A DNA stretch of 64,000 bases from Mycobacterium sp. JS623 (GTDB lineage: Bacteria; Actinomycetota; Actinomycetes; Mycobacteriales; Mycobacteriaceae): the NCBI RefSeq assembly GCF_000328565.1, contig NC_019966.1, positions 6,262,001 to 6,326,000 on the forward strand, given 5' to 3'. Both the position numbers and the translations under genes were made by a program. Shown one piece after another: positions 20,023 to 28,456 of this stretch. Position 1 is the stretch's first letter. Every line of letters starts with the position of its first letter. Under the pieces are notes generated by a model, which saw only the letters and a list, made by a program, of their open reading frames with translations, made no database searches and had not been told where the DNA came from.

Positions 20023-20598
20023 TCACTCCGATGGACCCAACATGCCATGCATCTGGCCGATCTCGAACTGCTGCCACTCGACGATGATCTTGGCCATCTT
20101 GACGGCCGCCGGGTTCTGGCCCTGCGCAATTTCCGGCTCGGCCATCGCGACCGCGCCCTCATGGTGAATGATCATCGAGTTCAGCCATAGGTCGTCGAAC
20201 TCGGCGTCCTTCAGCGTGGGCAGTTTGTCCATTGTGGCCGTGTCGACCATGCCGTCCATGCCCATCCCGTCGTCGTGCCCCATGTGATCCGGGACAGCCG
20301 GTTCGCCCCACTGCTGGAGCAATCCCTGCAGCGTCTCGATCTGCGCCTGTTGATCCAGCGCAATGTGCTTGGCCATGATCACGAGTTGGCGGTTTGTGGT
20401 TCGGGACGGGACCATCGCCGCCATGTCGAGTGCCTGCTGATGATGCGGAATCATCTTCCTGGCAAACGTGACGTCGGCCGCATTGTGCTGGGTCGCATGC
20501 GGATCCGAAGGCGGCGACGAAGCCGCGCATGAACTCACGACGGCGGTCGCAACCACCGCACCGAGGAGAGCGATGATGCGCATCCCGACGGACGGCAT
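20023..20598 (-). CDS. DUF305 family lipoprotein
   Basis: A 191-residue exported protein. The signal peptide ends in a lipobox (VVSSC). The DUF305 body is a four-helix ferritin-like fold with paired His motifs: FARKMIPHHQQALDMA near residue 50 and MIIHHEGAVAMAE near 150, with a Met/His/Asp-rich loop between them (HMGHDDGMGMDGM). These His/Met clusters suggest metal, perhaps copper, binding; that is inference. The ATG at 20598 is supported by a leaderless -10 element; a second ATG five codons on is possible. Confidence 0.87.
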   Translation of the reverse strand: MPSVGMRIIALLGAVVATAVVSSCAASSPPSDPHATQHNAADVTFARKMIPHHQQALDMAAMVPSRTTNRQLVIMAKHIALDQQAQIETLQGLLQQWGEPAVPDHMGHDDGMGMDGMVDTATMDKLPTLKDAEFDDLWLNSMIIHHEGAVAMAEPEIAQGQNPAAVKMAKIIVEWQQFEIGQMHGMLGPSE

Positions 20599-20604
20599 GC
20601 ACCC

Positions 20605-20610
20605 AGCGTA
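20605..20610 (-). promoter_or_regulatory. Leaderless -10 element before the DUF305 gene
   Basis: On the minus strand TACGCT ends six bases before the ATG at 20598, which favours this start over the downstream ATG. Confidence 0.45.
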
Positions 20611-20802
20611 CGGATTACCGTCGCGCTCGCAGCAGTGTCACGCGCACGGCGTAGTCGGTGGGCGGCGGGTCTGACTTCTACCGCCCCCGCTTCTACCACC
20701 CCCGCGAAAGTCATCGAAACGGTTGTGCTCGGTGTCGGTTGGGGGAATTGTGGTTTAACACACGCCTCGGTAGCAGAGCCGCTGCCATCAGGAGGGAATG
20801 TC

Positions 20803-22995
20803 ATGGCTGACAAGACGACAACTTCTGCGGGCGCCGGAGCCGCCCCCACCGCGGACAGTCCGGCCGCCATCCGCAACGTGGTGCTGGTGGGCCCATCGGG
20901 TGGCGGCAAAACCACACTCGTCGAGGCCCTGCTGGTCGCCTCCGGGGTTCTCACCAGACAGGGCTCGACTGTCGACGGCAGCACAGTGTGTGACTTCGAC
21001 GAGGCCGAGATCGCACAGCAGCGATCGGTCGGCCTGGCACTGGCATCGCTGCAACACGATGGTGTCAAGGTCAACCTGATCGACACGCCCGGCTATGCCG
21101 ACTTCGTCGGCGAGCTACGGGCCGGGCTGCGCGCCGCAGACTGCGCACTGTTCGTGATCGCGGCCAACGAGGGCGTCGACGATCCGACCAAGTCGCTGTG
21201 GCTCGAGTGCGCCCAGGTGGGCATGCCGCGCGCCGTGGTGATCACGAAACTCGACCACGCCCGCGCGAACTATGAGAGCGCTCTGACGGCCGCGCAGGAG
21301 GCGTTCGGCGACAAGGTGCTTCCGCTTTACCTGGCCGCCGATACGCCGTGCACCGGGCTGATCGGGCTGCTGTCACAGACGCACTACGAGTACGCCAACG
21401 GCAAGCGCAGCGGGACGCATGCGCCGGACGCGTCGTACTCCGGCTCGATCGAGGAGCTGCGCGGCACCCTGATCGAGGGAATCATCGAGGAATCCGAGGA
21501 CGAGACGCTGATGGAGCGCTACCTCGGCGGCGAAGAGATCGACCAGGCGGTGCTGATTGAGGACTTGGAGAAGGCGGTGGCTCGCGCCTCGTTCTTCCCG
21601 GTGATGCCCGCCTGCGCCGGCACCGGTGTCGGAACGCTGGAACTGCTGGAGATCATCACCAGCGCGTTCCCGTCGCCGCCGGAACACACGCTGCCGGAGG
21701 TGTTCACCCCACAAGGCAAGGCGCGCACCGGGCTGACGTGCGACCCGAACGGACCGCTGCTCGCCGAGGTCGTCAAAACGACGTCGGACCCCTACGTCGG
21801 CAGGGTCAGTCTGGTGCGGGTGTTCTCCGGAACCATCACTCCCGACGCGACAGTTCATGTGTCGGGCCATCTCTCGCAGTTTTTCGGTTCGGAAGGATTC
21901 CTCGCCTCGGCTGCCATCCACGCCGACTCCGGCGCGATGGCTGCTCACGCCGACCACGACGAGGACGAGCGCATCGGCACGCTGTCGTTCCCGCTTGGCA
22001 AGCAGCAACGGCCCGCGCCCGTGGTGGTGGCCGGCGACATCTGCGCGATCGGCAAGCTGAGCCGGGCCGAGACCGGTGACACGCTGTCGGACAAATCCGA
22101 TCCGCTGGTGCTCAAGCCGTGGACGATGCCGGAGCCGTTGCTGCCGGTGGCCGTGCAGCCCCGCGCCAAGACCGATGAGGACAAGCTGTCGGTCGGGCTG
22201 CAGCGGCTGGCGGCCGAAGACCCGACGCTGCGCATCGAGCAGAACCCGGAGACCCATCAGATCGTGCTGTGGTGCATGGGCGAGGCGCACGTCGGCGTCG
22301 TGCTCGACGCGCTGAACCGGAGGTACGGCGTCGCGGTCGACACCATCGAGCTGCGGGTCCCGCTACGAGAGACGTTCGGCGGCAACGCTAAAGGACACGG
22401 CAGGCACGTCAAGCAGTCCGGCGGACACGGTCAGTATGCGGTGTGTGACATTGAGGTGGAGCCGCTGCCGGAGGGCTCGGGCTTCGAGTTCGTCGACAAG
22501 GTCGTCGGTGGGGCGGTGCCGCGCAACTTCATTCCCAGCGTCGAGAAGGGCGTACGCGCGCAGATGGAGAAGGGGGTCGGCGCGGGCTTTCCCGTCGTCG
22601 ATATCAGGGTGACGCTGTTCGACGGCAAGGCGCACAGCGTGGACTCATCGGACTTCGCGTTCCAGATGGCCGGCGGGCTGGCGCTGCGCGAAGCGGCCGC
22701 GGCCACGCGGGTGAATCTGCTCGAGCCGGTCGATGTCGTATCGGTGCTCGTGCCCGACGACATGGTCGGCGCCGTGATGGGCGACCTGGCCGGGCGACGG
22801 GGTCGAGTACTCGGCACCGACAAGGTCGGCGAGGACCGCACGGTGATCAAGGCGGAGATCCCTGAGGTCGAATTGACCCGTTACGCAATCGATTTGAGAT
22901 CACTGTCGCACGGCTCCGGATCGTTCACCCGGGCGTTCGCCCGCTACGAGCCGATGCCCGAGTCCGCAGCGGCGAAGGTGAAAACGTCTGCCTGA
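20803..22995 (+). CDS. fusA2: Elongation factor G-like protein FusA2
   Basis: A 730-residue translation-factor GTPase. Start ATG 20803 follows AGGAGGGA at 20790-20797; the frame is open upstream but has no ribosome site there. G1 is GPSGGGKTTL in place of the AHIDAGKTT of true EF-G, G3 is DTPGYADF, and G4 is ITKLDHA instead of NKxD. EF-G domains II-V follow, including the domain IV segment GHGRHVKQSGGHGQY. This matches M. tuberculosis FusA2, a paralogue whose role in translocation is doubtful. The HAD-like gene overlaps its stop. Confidence 0.93.
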   Translation: MADKTTTSAGAGAAPTADSPAAIRNVVLVGPSGGGKTTLVEALLVASGVLTRQGSTVDGSTVCDFDEAEIAQQRSVGLALASLQHDGVKVNLIDTPGYADFVGELRAGLRAADCALFVIAANEGVDDPTKSLWLECAQVGMPRAVVITKLDHARANYESALTAAQEAFGDKVLPLYLAADTPCTGLIGLLSQTHYEYANGKRSGTHAPDASYSGSIEELRGTLIEGIIEESEDETLMERYLGGEEIDQAVLIEDLEKAVARASFFPVMPACAGTGVGTLELLEIITSAFPSPPEHTLPEVFTPQGKARTGLTCDPNGPLLAEVVKTTSDPYVGRVSLVRVFSGTITPDATVHVSGHLSQFFGSEGFLASAAIHADSGAMAAHADHDEDERIGTLSFPLGKQQRPAPVVVAGDICAIGKLSRAETGDTLSDKSDPLVLKPWTMPEPLLPVAVQPRAKTDEDKLSVGLQRLAAEDPTLRIEQNPETHQIVLWCMGEAHVGVVLDALNRRYGVAVDTIELRVPLRETFGGNAKGHGRHVKQSGGHGQYAVCDIEVEPLPEGSGFEFVDKVVGGAVPRNFIPSVEKGVRAQMEKGVGAGFPVVDIRVTLFDGKAHSVDSSDFAFQMAGGLALREAAAATRVNLLEPVDVVSVLVPDDMVGAVMGDLAGRRGRVLGTDKVGEDRTVIKAEIPEVELTRYAIDLRSLSHGSGSFTRAFARYEPMPESAAAKVKTSA

Positions 22996-23488
22996 GTCGG
23001 TTCTCGGCATCGACTTCGGCCGGGTGATCGAAGGCGGCCTGGGCACGGACGAGGCGGCCGACACCAGCTTTCTCGGCTCCAGCCTGGAAGAGGCGATGGA
23101 GTCGCCGGCGACGCCTGGCGCGTTCGAGGTCATCCCGCGGCTCGTCGAGTTGTTCGAGGGCAGGGTGTGGATCATCTCGAAATGCGGTGAGGAGACTCAA
23201 CGTAAGACCGTGGCGTGGTTGGACCGCCACGACTTCTACGGCCGCACCGGCCTACCACGCGGCAATGTGAGGTTTTGCCGCGAGCGCGCCGAGAAGGCCG
23301 TTCACTGTCGCGACCTTGGGATCACTCACATGATCGACGACCGGCTCGATGTGCACCGCGCCATTCGCGAGGTCGTGCCGCATCTCTATCTTTTCGGTCC
23401 GCAGGACGGCGAAATCCCGGACTGGGTTGTCCACACGCCGGACTGGTCCGCGGTCGAGGCCGTACTGACCGCCACGCCTGCCTGCTAG
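22988..23488 (+). CDS. HAD-superfamily-like protein with possible CTG start
   Basis: About 166 residues. The first strand LGIDFGRVI resembles HAD motif I, KCGEETQRKTVAWL lies in the middle, and THMIDDRLDVHRAI resembles motif IV (paired Asp). The motif I segment lies upstream of the first canonical start (GTG 23024), and the frame is closed by TGA at 22979 within fusA2. The only plausible start that keeps motif I is CTG at 22988, which has GAAGGTGA seven bases upstream and overlaps the fusA2 stop. A GTG 23024 start would lose the motif. Confidence 0.75.
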   Translation: MPESVLGIDFGRVIEGGLGTDEAADTSFLGSSLEEAMESPATPGAFEVIPRLVELFEGRVWIISKCGEETQRKTVAWLDRHDFYGRTGLPRGNVRFCRERAEKAVHCRDLGITHMIDDRLDVHRAIREVVPHLYLFGPQDGEIPDWVVHTPDWSAVEAVLTATPAC

Positions 23489-23604
23489 CAGGGGGCGGCT
23501 TGTGGGCGCCAACCTGGGCGACGCCTGTCGGTGCGCGGAGAAGCCTGGACTCAGGGAAGCACTCAATCTTCGTTACTTGTAATTGATTTCGAAGGAGTCC
23601 TGCT

Positions 23605-23772
23605 ATGAATCTGAACCGACTGATTGGGAGTGTCGCGATTGCAGGTGTGGTCGGGGCGTTCACCCTCGGCATCGGCGCGGGCGCCGCCAACGCCGAGTCG
23701 GGCCAGGCGCATTCGACGACCGCAGAGGTTCAGCCCGCCGACCGGCACGGTTACGGGCATGGGCATGGCTGA
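23605..23772 (+). CDS. Small secreted His/Gly-rich protein, apparently cut short by a TGA
   Basis: A 55-residue product with a clear signal peptide (NRLIGSVAIAGVVGAFTLGI, cleavage near ANAES) and GAAGGAG ahead of the ATG. The mature part ends HGYGHGHG before TGA at 23770-23772. The frame stays open for 28 more codons to a second TGA at 23857-23859, and those codons continue the same composition (DRGYGHAYYHGGW, WWHPWG). The simplest reading is a TGG-to-TGA change in a formerly 84-residue protein, though readthrough is possible. Confidence 0.65.
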   Translation: MNLNRLIGSVAIAGVVGAFTLGIGAGAANAESGQAHSTTAEVQPADRHGYGHGHG

Positions 23773-23883
23773 GACCGGGGCTACGGACACGCCTACTACC
23801 ACGGCGGTTGGCCCGCGGATCGTTGGTGGCATCCGTGGGGTTTACCGTGGCATCGGTGAGTCGAAACACTCTGCCCGCCAGCA

Positions 23884-25272
23884 TCATTCCTCCTGGTCGC
23901 CCTCGGGTGGGTCGGTGTTGCCGTGGAGGAGTTCTTCAGGGTGGTGCGCGTGGTTGACTTCGGGGGCGGTGGTGCCGTCGGTCCAGGCCAGTCGGCCGGT
24001 GTCGGTGACGCTGGTTTGGTAGTGCCCGTCGGTGACCAACTTGTGGTCGGGCTCGCAGGCGAAGAACAGGCAATCGGCATCGGTTCTGCCATCCGGTGTC
24101 CAGTCCGGGCTGTGGTGCACCTCGCTGTGATAGCCCGGTGCCAGACAACCGGGCCGGGTGCAGCCGCCGTCGCGGGCATAGCAGATGATGCGCTGATCGG
24201 CGGTCGCGATACGGGTCTGGCGGCCTAGGTAGATGGGTCGTTCGGTGTGGTCGTCGAACACCGCCAGATAGTGGATCGAATCGGCGCCTATTCGGATCAA
24301 GTCGCGCATCGGCAGCACGCCATCCCCACCGGTACGCGCCGGCGAGGGCATCGGAATGTCGGGATGGGTGACCGCGTGGGCGGCCTGGTTGAGTTCGGCC
24401 AGCGTGGTGCGCACGATCACTGTCACCGGATGACCGCGATGACTTCCCAATCCGCCCGAGGCGATACCCGCCTTGAGCCCGAGTTTGAGGCCGTCGTGGC
24501 AGCGCTGCGCCCCACTGCGGTCATCGGGGGCTTCGGTGACGCTGCCGTCGGGTAGGTGGCGGCCCGGCCGGGCGGCGGCGGTGACGGCCTCGATGTAGGC
24601 GCGGCCTTCGGGATCGACGTAGCCGGCGAACCGCGATAACCCATCCCGGCCCTGCGGACCCAGCACCATCCCGCGCCGCCGCGCCCGGTCGGATTCGTCG
24701 TAGTCGCCGTCGGGGTTGAAGATCTCATCGATGCGCCGCGCCAGGGTCTTGACGATCTCGGCGTCGTTCTTGGTCGCTTCGCGCACCAGGCTGCGCTCGA
24801 CATCGACGCGGTCGGTAGCCGACACACACGAGGGCAACTTCTCCAGAGCCTGCCCGATCACCTGCAAATGATCCTCACCGATCACACCGGCGGCCACCGC
24901 GTCAGCCACATAGGGCAGCTGCGGTGGCAGCGGCGGACCCGAGAGTGGGCGGCGCGGTGACAACCGCGCCGCGGTCTTCATCCGGCGTTTGACCTCCCGC
25001 GGGGCGATCCGCAGTCGCGCGGCCAAGCTATTGACCAGGGCAGGCACCATCGCGGTTTCATCGGGCGGATCGGCGATCTCACCGAAGAACCGATACATCA
25101 ACCCCCGATTAGTGCGCTCCTGGACCTCCAGCCGCTCGGCGAGGGCAACCCGAAACTCGTTGCCTACCGCATCAGACGACAACCCCCGCATCTCGGCATA
25201 GGCGGCATCGACCTGCTCGGCCAGCGCGTCAAACCGCTCCCGCGCCGCCTCCCCAGTAACCAATCCGCCCAT
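23884..25272 (-). CDS. 13E12-type DUF222/HNH endonuclease-domain protein
   Basis: A 462-residue protein. DUF222 covers most of the N-terminal two thirds. The C-terminal HNH domain has paired cysteines and histidines: ICYARDGGCTRPGC, then SEVHHSPDW and CEPDHKLV. These are the features of the abundant mycobacterial 13E12 repeat family, often present in many copies per genome. DNA cleavage is presumed but unproven. The ATG lies at 25272, near a divergent short gap; no RBS stands out. It has no clear operon partner. Confidence 0.9.
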   Translation of the reverse strand: MGGLVTGEAARERFDALAEQVDAAYAEMRGLSSDAVGNEFRVALAERLEVQERTNRGLMYRFFGEIADPPDETAMVPALVNSLAARLRIAPREVKRRMKTAARLSPRRPLSGPPLPPQLPYVADAVAAGVIGEDHLQVIGQALEKLPSCVSATDRVDVERSLVREATKNDAEIVKTLARRIDEIFNPDGDYDESDRARRRGMVLGPQGRDGLSRFAGYVDPEGRAYIEAVTAAARPGRHLPDGSVTEAPDDRSGAQRCHDGLKLGLKAGIASGGLGSHRGHPVTVIVRTTLAELNQAAHAVTHPDIPMPSPARTGGDGVLPMRDLIRIGADSIHYLAVFDDHTERPIYLGRQTRIATADQRIICYARDGGCTRPGCLAPGYHSEVHHSPDWTPDGRTDADCLFFACEPDHKLVTDGHYQTSVTDTGRLAWTDGTTAPEVNHAHHPEELLHGNTDPPEGDQEE

Positions 25273-25395
25273 ACCCCAACGCTATCCAGCGACGCGTCAA
25301 AACCCGGCCCGCTACAAGATTCCTCACAAATCTGTGGATGAAATCGCACCTGGGGACAACCCACCGAATAGCACAGAGAATGTCAGACCAACATG

Positions 25396-26814
25396 CTAAG
25401 CCGCGCAGGGAATCGATGCCGCCAGTGACGTACCCACCCCGGCCGGGCTGTTGACCCACAGGTGACCGCCGACCGCCTCGACACGGTCGACCAGTCCGAT
25501 CAGCCCCGATCCGTTCGAAGGGTCGGCGCCGCCGGCTCCGTCGTCGGAGATCATCAAGTCCAGTTGGCCATCGGCAGTCCGCACGCTGACCTTGACCTCT
25601 TCGGCGCGCGCATGCCGGGCCGTGTTCGTAAGTGCCTCCGCCACAACGTAATACGCTGCCACCTCGACACTATCGGGCAGCCTGCCAGGCACGTCGACAT
25701 CCAGATCAACCGGCACCACCGAACGGCACGCCAGCGACCGCAGCGCAGGCTCGAGCCCGCCCTTGGACAGGATCGCCGGATGGATGCCGCGCGAGATCGC
25801 GCGTAACTCCTCGCAGATATCGCCGAGACCCTGCACGATCTCGTTCAGCTGCCCCCTGACCGCATGCTGCCCATCGGGCAACGCCACCTCGGTCATGCGA
25901 GCCTTGAGCGCCAGCGATACCAGCCGCTGCTGCGCCCCGTCATGTAGATCGCGCTCGAGCCGACGGCGCGCATCGTCGGCAGCGGTCACGATCCTCATCC
26001 GCGACGAAGTCAGATCCGACCGAGCCTGCGCGTTCGCAATGGCCATCGCCACCAATCGAGCGAAGTCCGCCAGCCGCGCCTCGGTTTCGCGCGGAAATGG
26101 TTGGGCACGGGATGAACTCACTACCGCGATGCCCCATTCTTGTCCGTCTACGACGATCGGGGCAGTCCGCCTGACGGACATCGTGAGCCCACCTGACTCA
26201 GCAACCAGCACCGCGGTGCCGTCGGGTTCATAACGAAACAATGCAGCATGTTCAGCACGCAGAGCGCTCGCCAATTCCCTTGTCACCGTTGAGAACACGT
26301 CACTCGGCGGCAACCCTTGCGCCACCGCGGTCGCGACACGACGCAGCGCCGCCTGCCGCTCAGCGGCCCGTTCGGCTTCTACCGCTCTGGCCCGTGCCAC
26401 CCCGGCCAGCGTGTTCGCCATCAACGTGATGACGAGAAATACACCGATCACCACCCAGTTGCGCAGGTCGGCCGGATCGAAGCTGTCGTTCGGCCAGTCG
26501 CGAAAGTAGCCGAATCCCAGCGCACTCACCACCGACGTCGCCGCGGCCAAGCCGGTGCCCCAGCCGATCGCGACCACCAGGGCACCGAGCAGATAGACCA
26601 CGCCGAAGGTATCCATCGGCGCAAGGGTCCGCAGCACGACCACCATGAGCGTCTCGGCTGAAATCGCCACAGCCGCAACCAACAATCCCACCCACATCGG
26701 TGGCGCGGTCGGTCGCACAAGCAACGACAACACCCGGCCGGTCACACCCCTTGATAGCTCGGACGGCTGTCGGACGGCTGTGCAGGTGCTGTCGGACGGC
26801 TGCGAGGCTGTCAA
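25396..26814 (-). CDS. Orphan sensor histidine kinase (DUF4118-GAF-HisKA_3-HATPase)
   Basis: A 472-residue NarL-type kinase. About four membrane helices of DUF4118 type occupy residues 38-135, a GAF domain about 155-260, the dimerisation/phosphoacceptor helix with ERDLHDGAQQRLVSLALK about 290, and the HATPase at the C-terminus (ALTNTARHA as N-box, SDDGAGG, then a short GLIGLVDRVEAVGG G2 region). No response regulator lies within 10 kb in this window, so it is an orphan here. The DNA encoding the first residues contains short repeats of GTCGGACGGCTG at 26767-26802. Confidence 0.9.
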   Translation of the reverse strand: MTASQPSDSTCTAVRQPSELSRGVTGRVLSLLVRPTAPPMWVGLLVAAVAISAETLMVVVLRTLAPMDTFGVVYLLGALVVAIGWGTGLAAATSVVSALGFGYFRDWPNDSFDPADLRNWVVIGVFLVITLMANTLAGVARARAVEAERAAERQAALRRVATAVAQGLPPSDVFSTVTRELASALRAEHAALFRYEPDGTAVLVAESGGLTMSVRRTAPIVVDGQEWGIAVVSSSRAQPFPRETEARLADFARLVAMAIANAQARSDLTSSRMRIVTAADDARRRLERDLHDGAQQRLVSLALKARMTEVALPDGQHAVRGQLNEIVQGLGDICEELRAISRGIHPAILSKGGLEPALRSLACRSVVPVDLDVDVPGRLPDSVEVAAYYVVAEALTNTARHARAEEVKVSVRTADGQLDLMISDDGAGGADPSNGSGLIGLVDRVEAVGGHLWVNSPAGVGTSLAASIPCAA

Positions 26815-27130
26815 GTGCCGCTAGCGGTAATCATGAATGGCCGCCAGCGTCGAAGACCCGCACCGCGAAACCCGCAATCGTGTCTCGACATGGACACCAC
26901 CACCGACACACGCCTGGTCCGCCATGTCGTCGTGACGGTCATTCTCGCCGCGACGGCAGTGGTGGTTGCCTGGGAGGTCCTGTTCACCGGCCCCGGTATG
27001 GGGGTTAACCGGTATACACCAGGTCGGGTTATCAGTACCGGCGTTGGGGGGCCAGCCATGCAGACAGCGCCAAGGCTCATAGCGAGAGTTGTGAGCATAC
27101 AACAAGATCCGTCGCCAACAGGAGTGACGC
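26815..27130. other. 316-bp intergenic region between kinase and sigma factor
   Basis: It separates the divergent kinase and sigma genes, so both promoters should lie here. It contains an open frame on the plus strand (ATG 26890 to 27165) that predicts one membrane helix (VVVTVILAATAVVVAWEVLF). That frame has no ribosome site and overlaps the sigma gene, so I do not call it. GGTTA at 27003 and GGGTT at 27026 are 18 bases apart, close to but not matching a SigF promoter. Confidence 0.4.
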
Positions 27131-27733
27131 ATGCTCAGTACCGCCGCACCATCCGAATTCCGTGATGACGACCTGGCCGCGCGCTTCGAGCGCGACGCCG
27201 TCCCATTGATCTCAGCGTTCTACCCGCAGGCCATGAAGCTGACCCGCAACCGCACCGAGGCAGAGGACCTGCTGCAGGAGACCGCGGCCAAGGCGTTCGC
27301 CGGATTCCATGGCTTTCGCGACGGCACCAACCTCGGCGGCTGGCTTTATCGCATCCTGCGCAACACGCACATCAGCGGCTATCGCAAGCAACAGCGACGG
27401 CCCGCGCAGTGGCTCACCGACGAGATCACCGACGGTCAACTGCTCGCCGAGGCGCGCCACACCTCGACCGGACTGCGCTCCGCGGAGGATCAGGTGCTGG
27501 ACATGCTCGGCGACACCGACGTCAGGGCGGCGATGCGCCAGCTACCCGAAAAGCTGCGCACCGCAGTCTATTACGCCGATATCGAGGGCCGCCGGTTCAA
27601 AGAGATCGCCGAGATCACCGACGTCCCCATCGGAACGGTGATGTCCCGGCTGCACCGCGGGCGCCACCGGCTGCGCTCCCTGCTGGCCGAGGTGGCCAGG
27701 GACCGCGGCTACGGTCTTACCGACGTCGCCTGA
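27131..27733 (+). CDS. ECF sigma factor, SigH paralogue
   Basis: A 200-residue group IV sigma factor closely resembling mycobacterial SigH. Region 2 is at about residues 18-90 ([33 protein letters not shown]) and region 4 about 125-190 ([24 protein letters not shown]). It lacks the extended N-terminus of SigH. AGGAGTGA precedes the ATG. SigH is normally followed by a gene for RshA, a zinc anti-sigma factor; here the next gene is convergent and starts at the adjacent base, so no anti-sigma gene is adjacent. It may be controlled by transcription or by a distant partner. Confidence 0.9.
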   Translation: MLSTAAPSEFRDDDLAARFERDAVPLISAFYPQAMKLTRNRTEAEDLLQETAAKAFAGFHGFRDGTNLGGWLYRILRNTHISGYRKQQRRPAQWLTDEITDGQLLAEARHTSTGLRSAEDQVLDMLGDTDVRAAMRQLPEKLRTAVYYADIEGRRFKEIAEITDVPIGTVMSRLHRGRHRLRSLLAEVARDRGYGLTDVA

Positions 27734-28456
27734 TCACCGCGGCGGGTCGCCGCGCCACGAGAAGCTATTGACGTACTTGCCCATGTCCAAGGCGATTTGG
27801 AGATTCGCGCCCGATGGCTTACCGCTTCCGAAGGTCGGCCCGAACTGACGGAACGGGCCCACCGCGGCGGCGACCAAGGCCAGGTCATTCTTGACGGCCA
27901 CCATCACCAGTACCCGCATCTTCATGTAGCTGCTGTTGGCCCCCTGCGGCCAGCAGTCGGCCGCTTCGCCGTAGCCGGGCTGATAGCCGACCATCGCATT
28001 GGGAATCTGGTATGCGGTGCGCGCGTCCGGAAATGTCTTGCTGATCAAGCTTTTCGCGATCTGCTCCGGCGACCGGTTCCCCGCAGGCTCGCTGAACAAC
28101 TGCAGCGTGCCGCCGTCGCCTGCCTGCAGGTCCGCGGTGACGCCATTGGGTTTGGTGGTGATTTTGTATGCCGTTCCCTCGGCGGGATACGACACCGAGA
28201 AGGCGCCGTCCGCTGCGGTGAACCGCGGATTGGTTTCCACTGGCGTGCCCGTCGGCGGATGCCCGCAGTTGGGTGGGCACATGTATCGGGCGGGTGGCTT
28301 GGATCTCAGCAGCGTCACTCCGACGAGCACCGCGGCCACCACGGCGATGGCGGTGAACCAGATCAACAGCACCCTGACACGGGAATGGCGCACCGGGGGC
28401 GCGACATAGGTACCCGGCGGCACCGCGTAACCCGGAAAGAAGGTGGGAGAGCTCAC
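27734..28456 (-). CDS. Single-pass membrane protein with extracytoplasmic domain
   Basis: A 240-residue protein with a short Pro-rich cytoplasmic N-terminus, one membrane helix at about residues 28-48 and a C-terminal extracytoplasmic domain. The domain starts with a CPPNCGHPP Cys pair and contains a DGAFSVSYPAEGTAYKI strand similar to small PsbP/LpqN-like folds. The ATG overlaps the stop of the zinc-ribbon gene (ATGA), so it is the last gene of the S53 protease operon. Function unknown; it may bind or deliver something to the exported peptidase. Confidence 0.78.
   Translation of the reverse strand: MSSPTFFPGYAVPPGTYVAPPVRHSRVRVLLIWFTAIAVVAAVLVGVTLLRSKPPARYMCPPNCGHPPTGTPVETNPRFTAADGAFSVSYPAEGTAYKITTKPNGVTADLQAGDGGTLQLFSEPAGNRSPEQIAKSLISKTFPDARTAYQIPNAMVGYQPGYGEAADCWPQGANSSYMKMRVLVMVAVKNDLALVAAAVGPFRQFGPTFGSGKPSGANLQIALDMGKYVNSFSWRGDPPR

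Noticed and set aside
20661..20697. Short direct repeat (CTTCTACCGCCCCCG/CTTCTACCACCCCCG) upstream of fusA2
   Set aside because: Only two 15-base imperfect units; no clear regulatory pattern.
27003..27030. SigF-like promoter before the SigH paralogue
   Set aside because: GGTTA and GGGTT are 18 bases apart and both hexamers are imperfect; spacing and sequence do not fit well enough.
26890..27165. Small membrane-protein ORF between kinase and sigma factor
   Set aside because: It predicts one helix but has no ribosome site or leaderless promoter, and overlaps the well-supported sigma gene by 35 bases.
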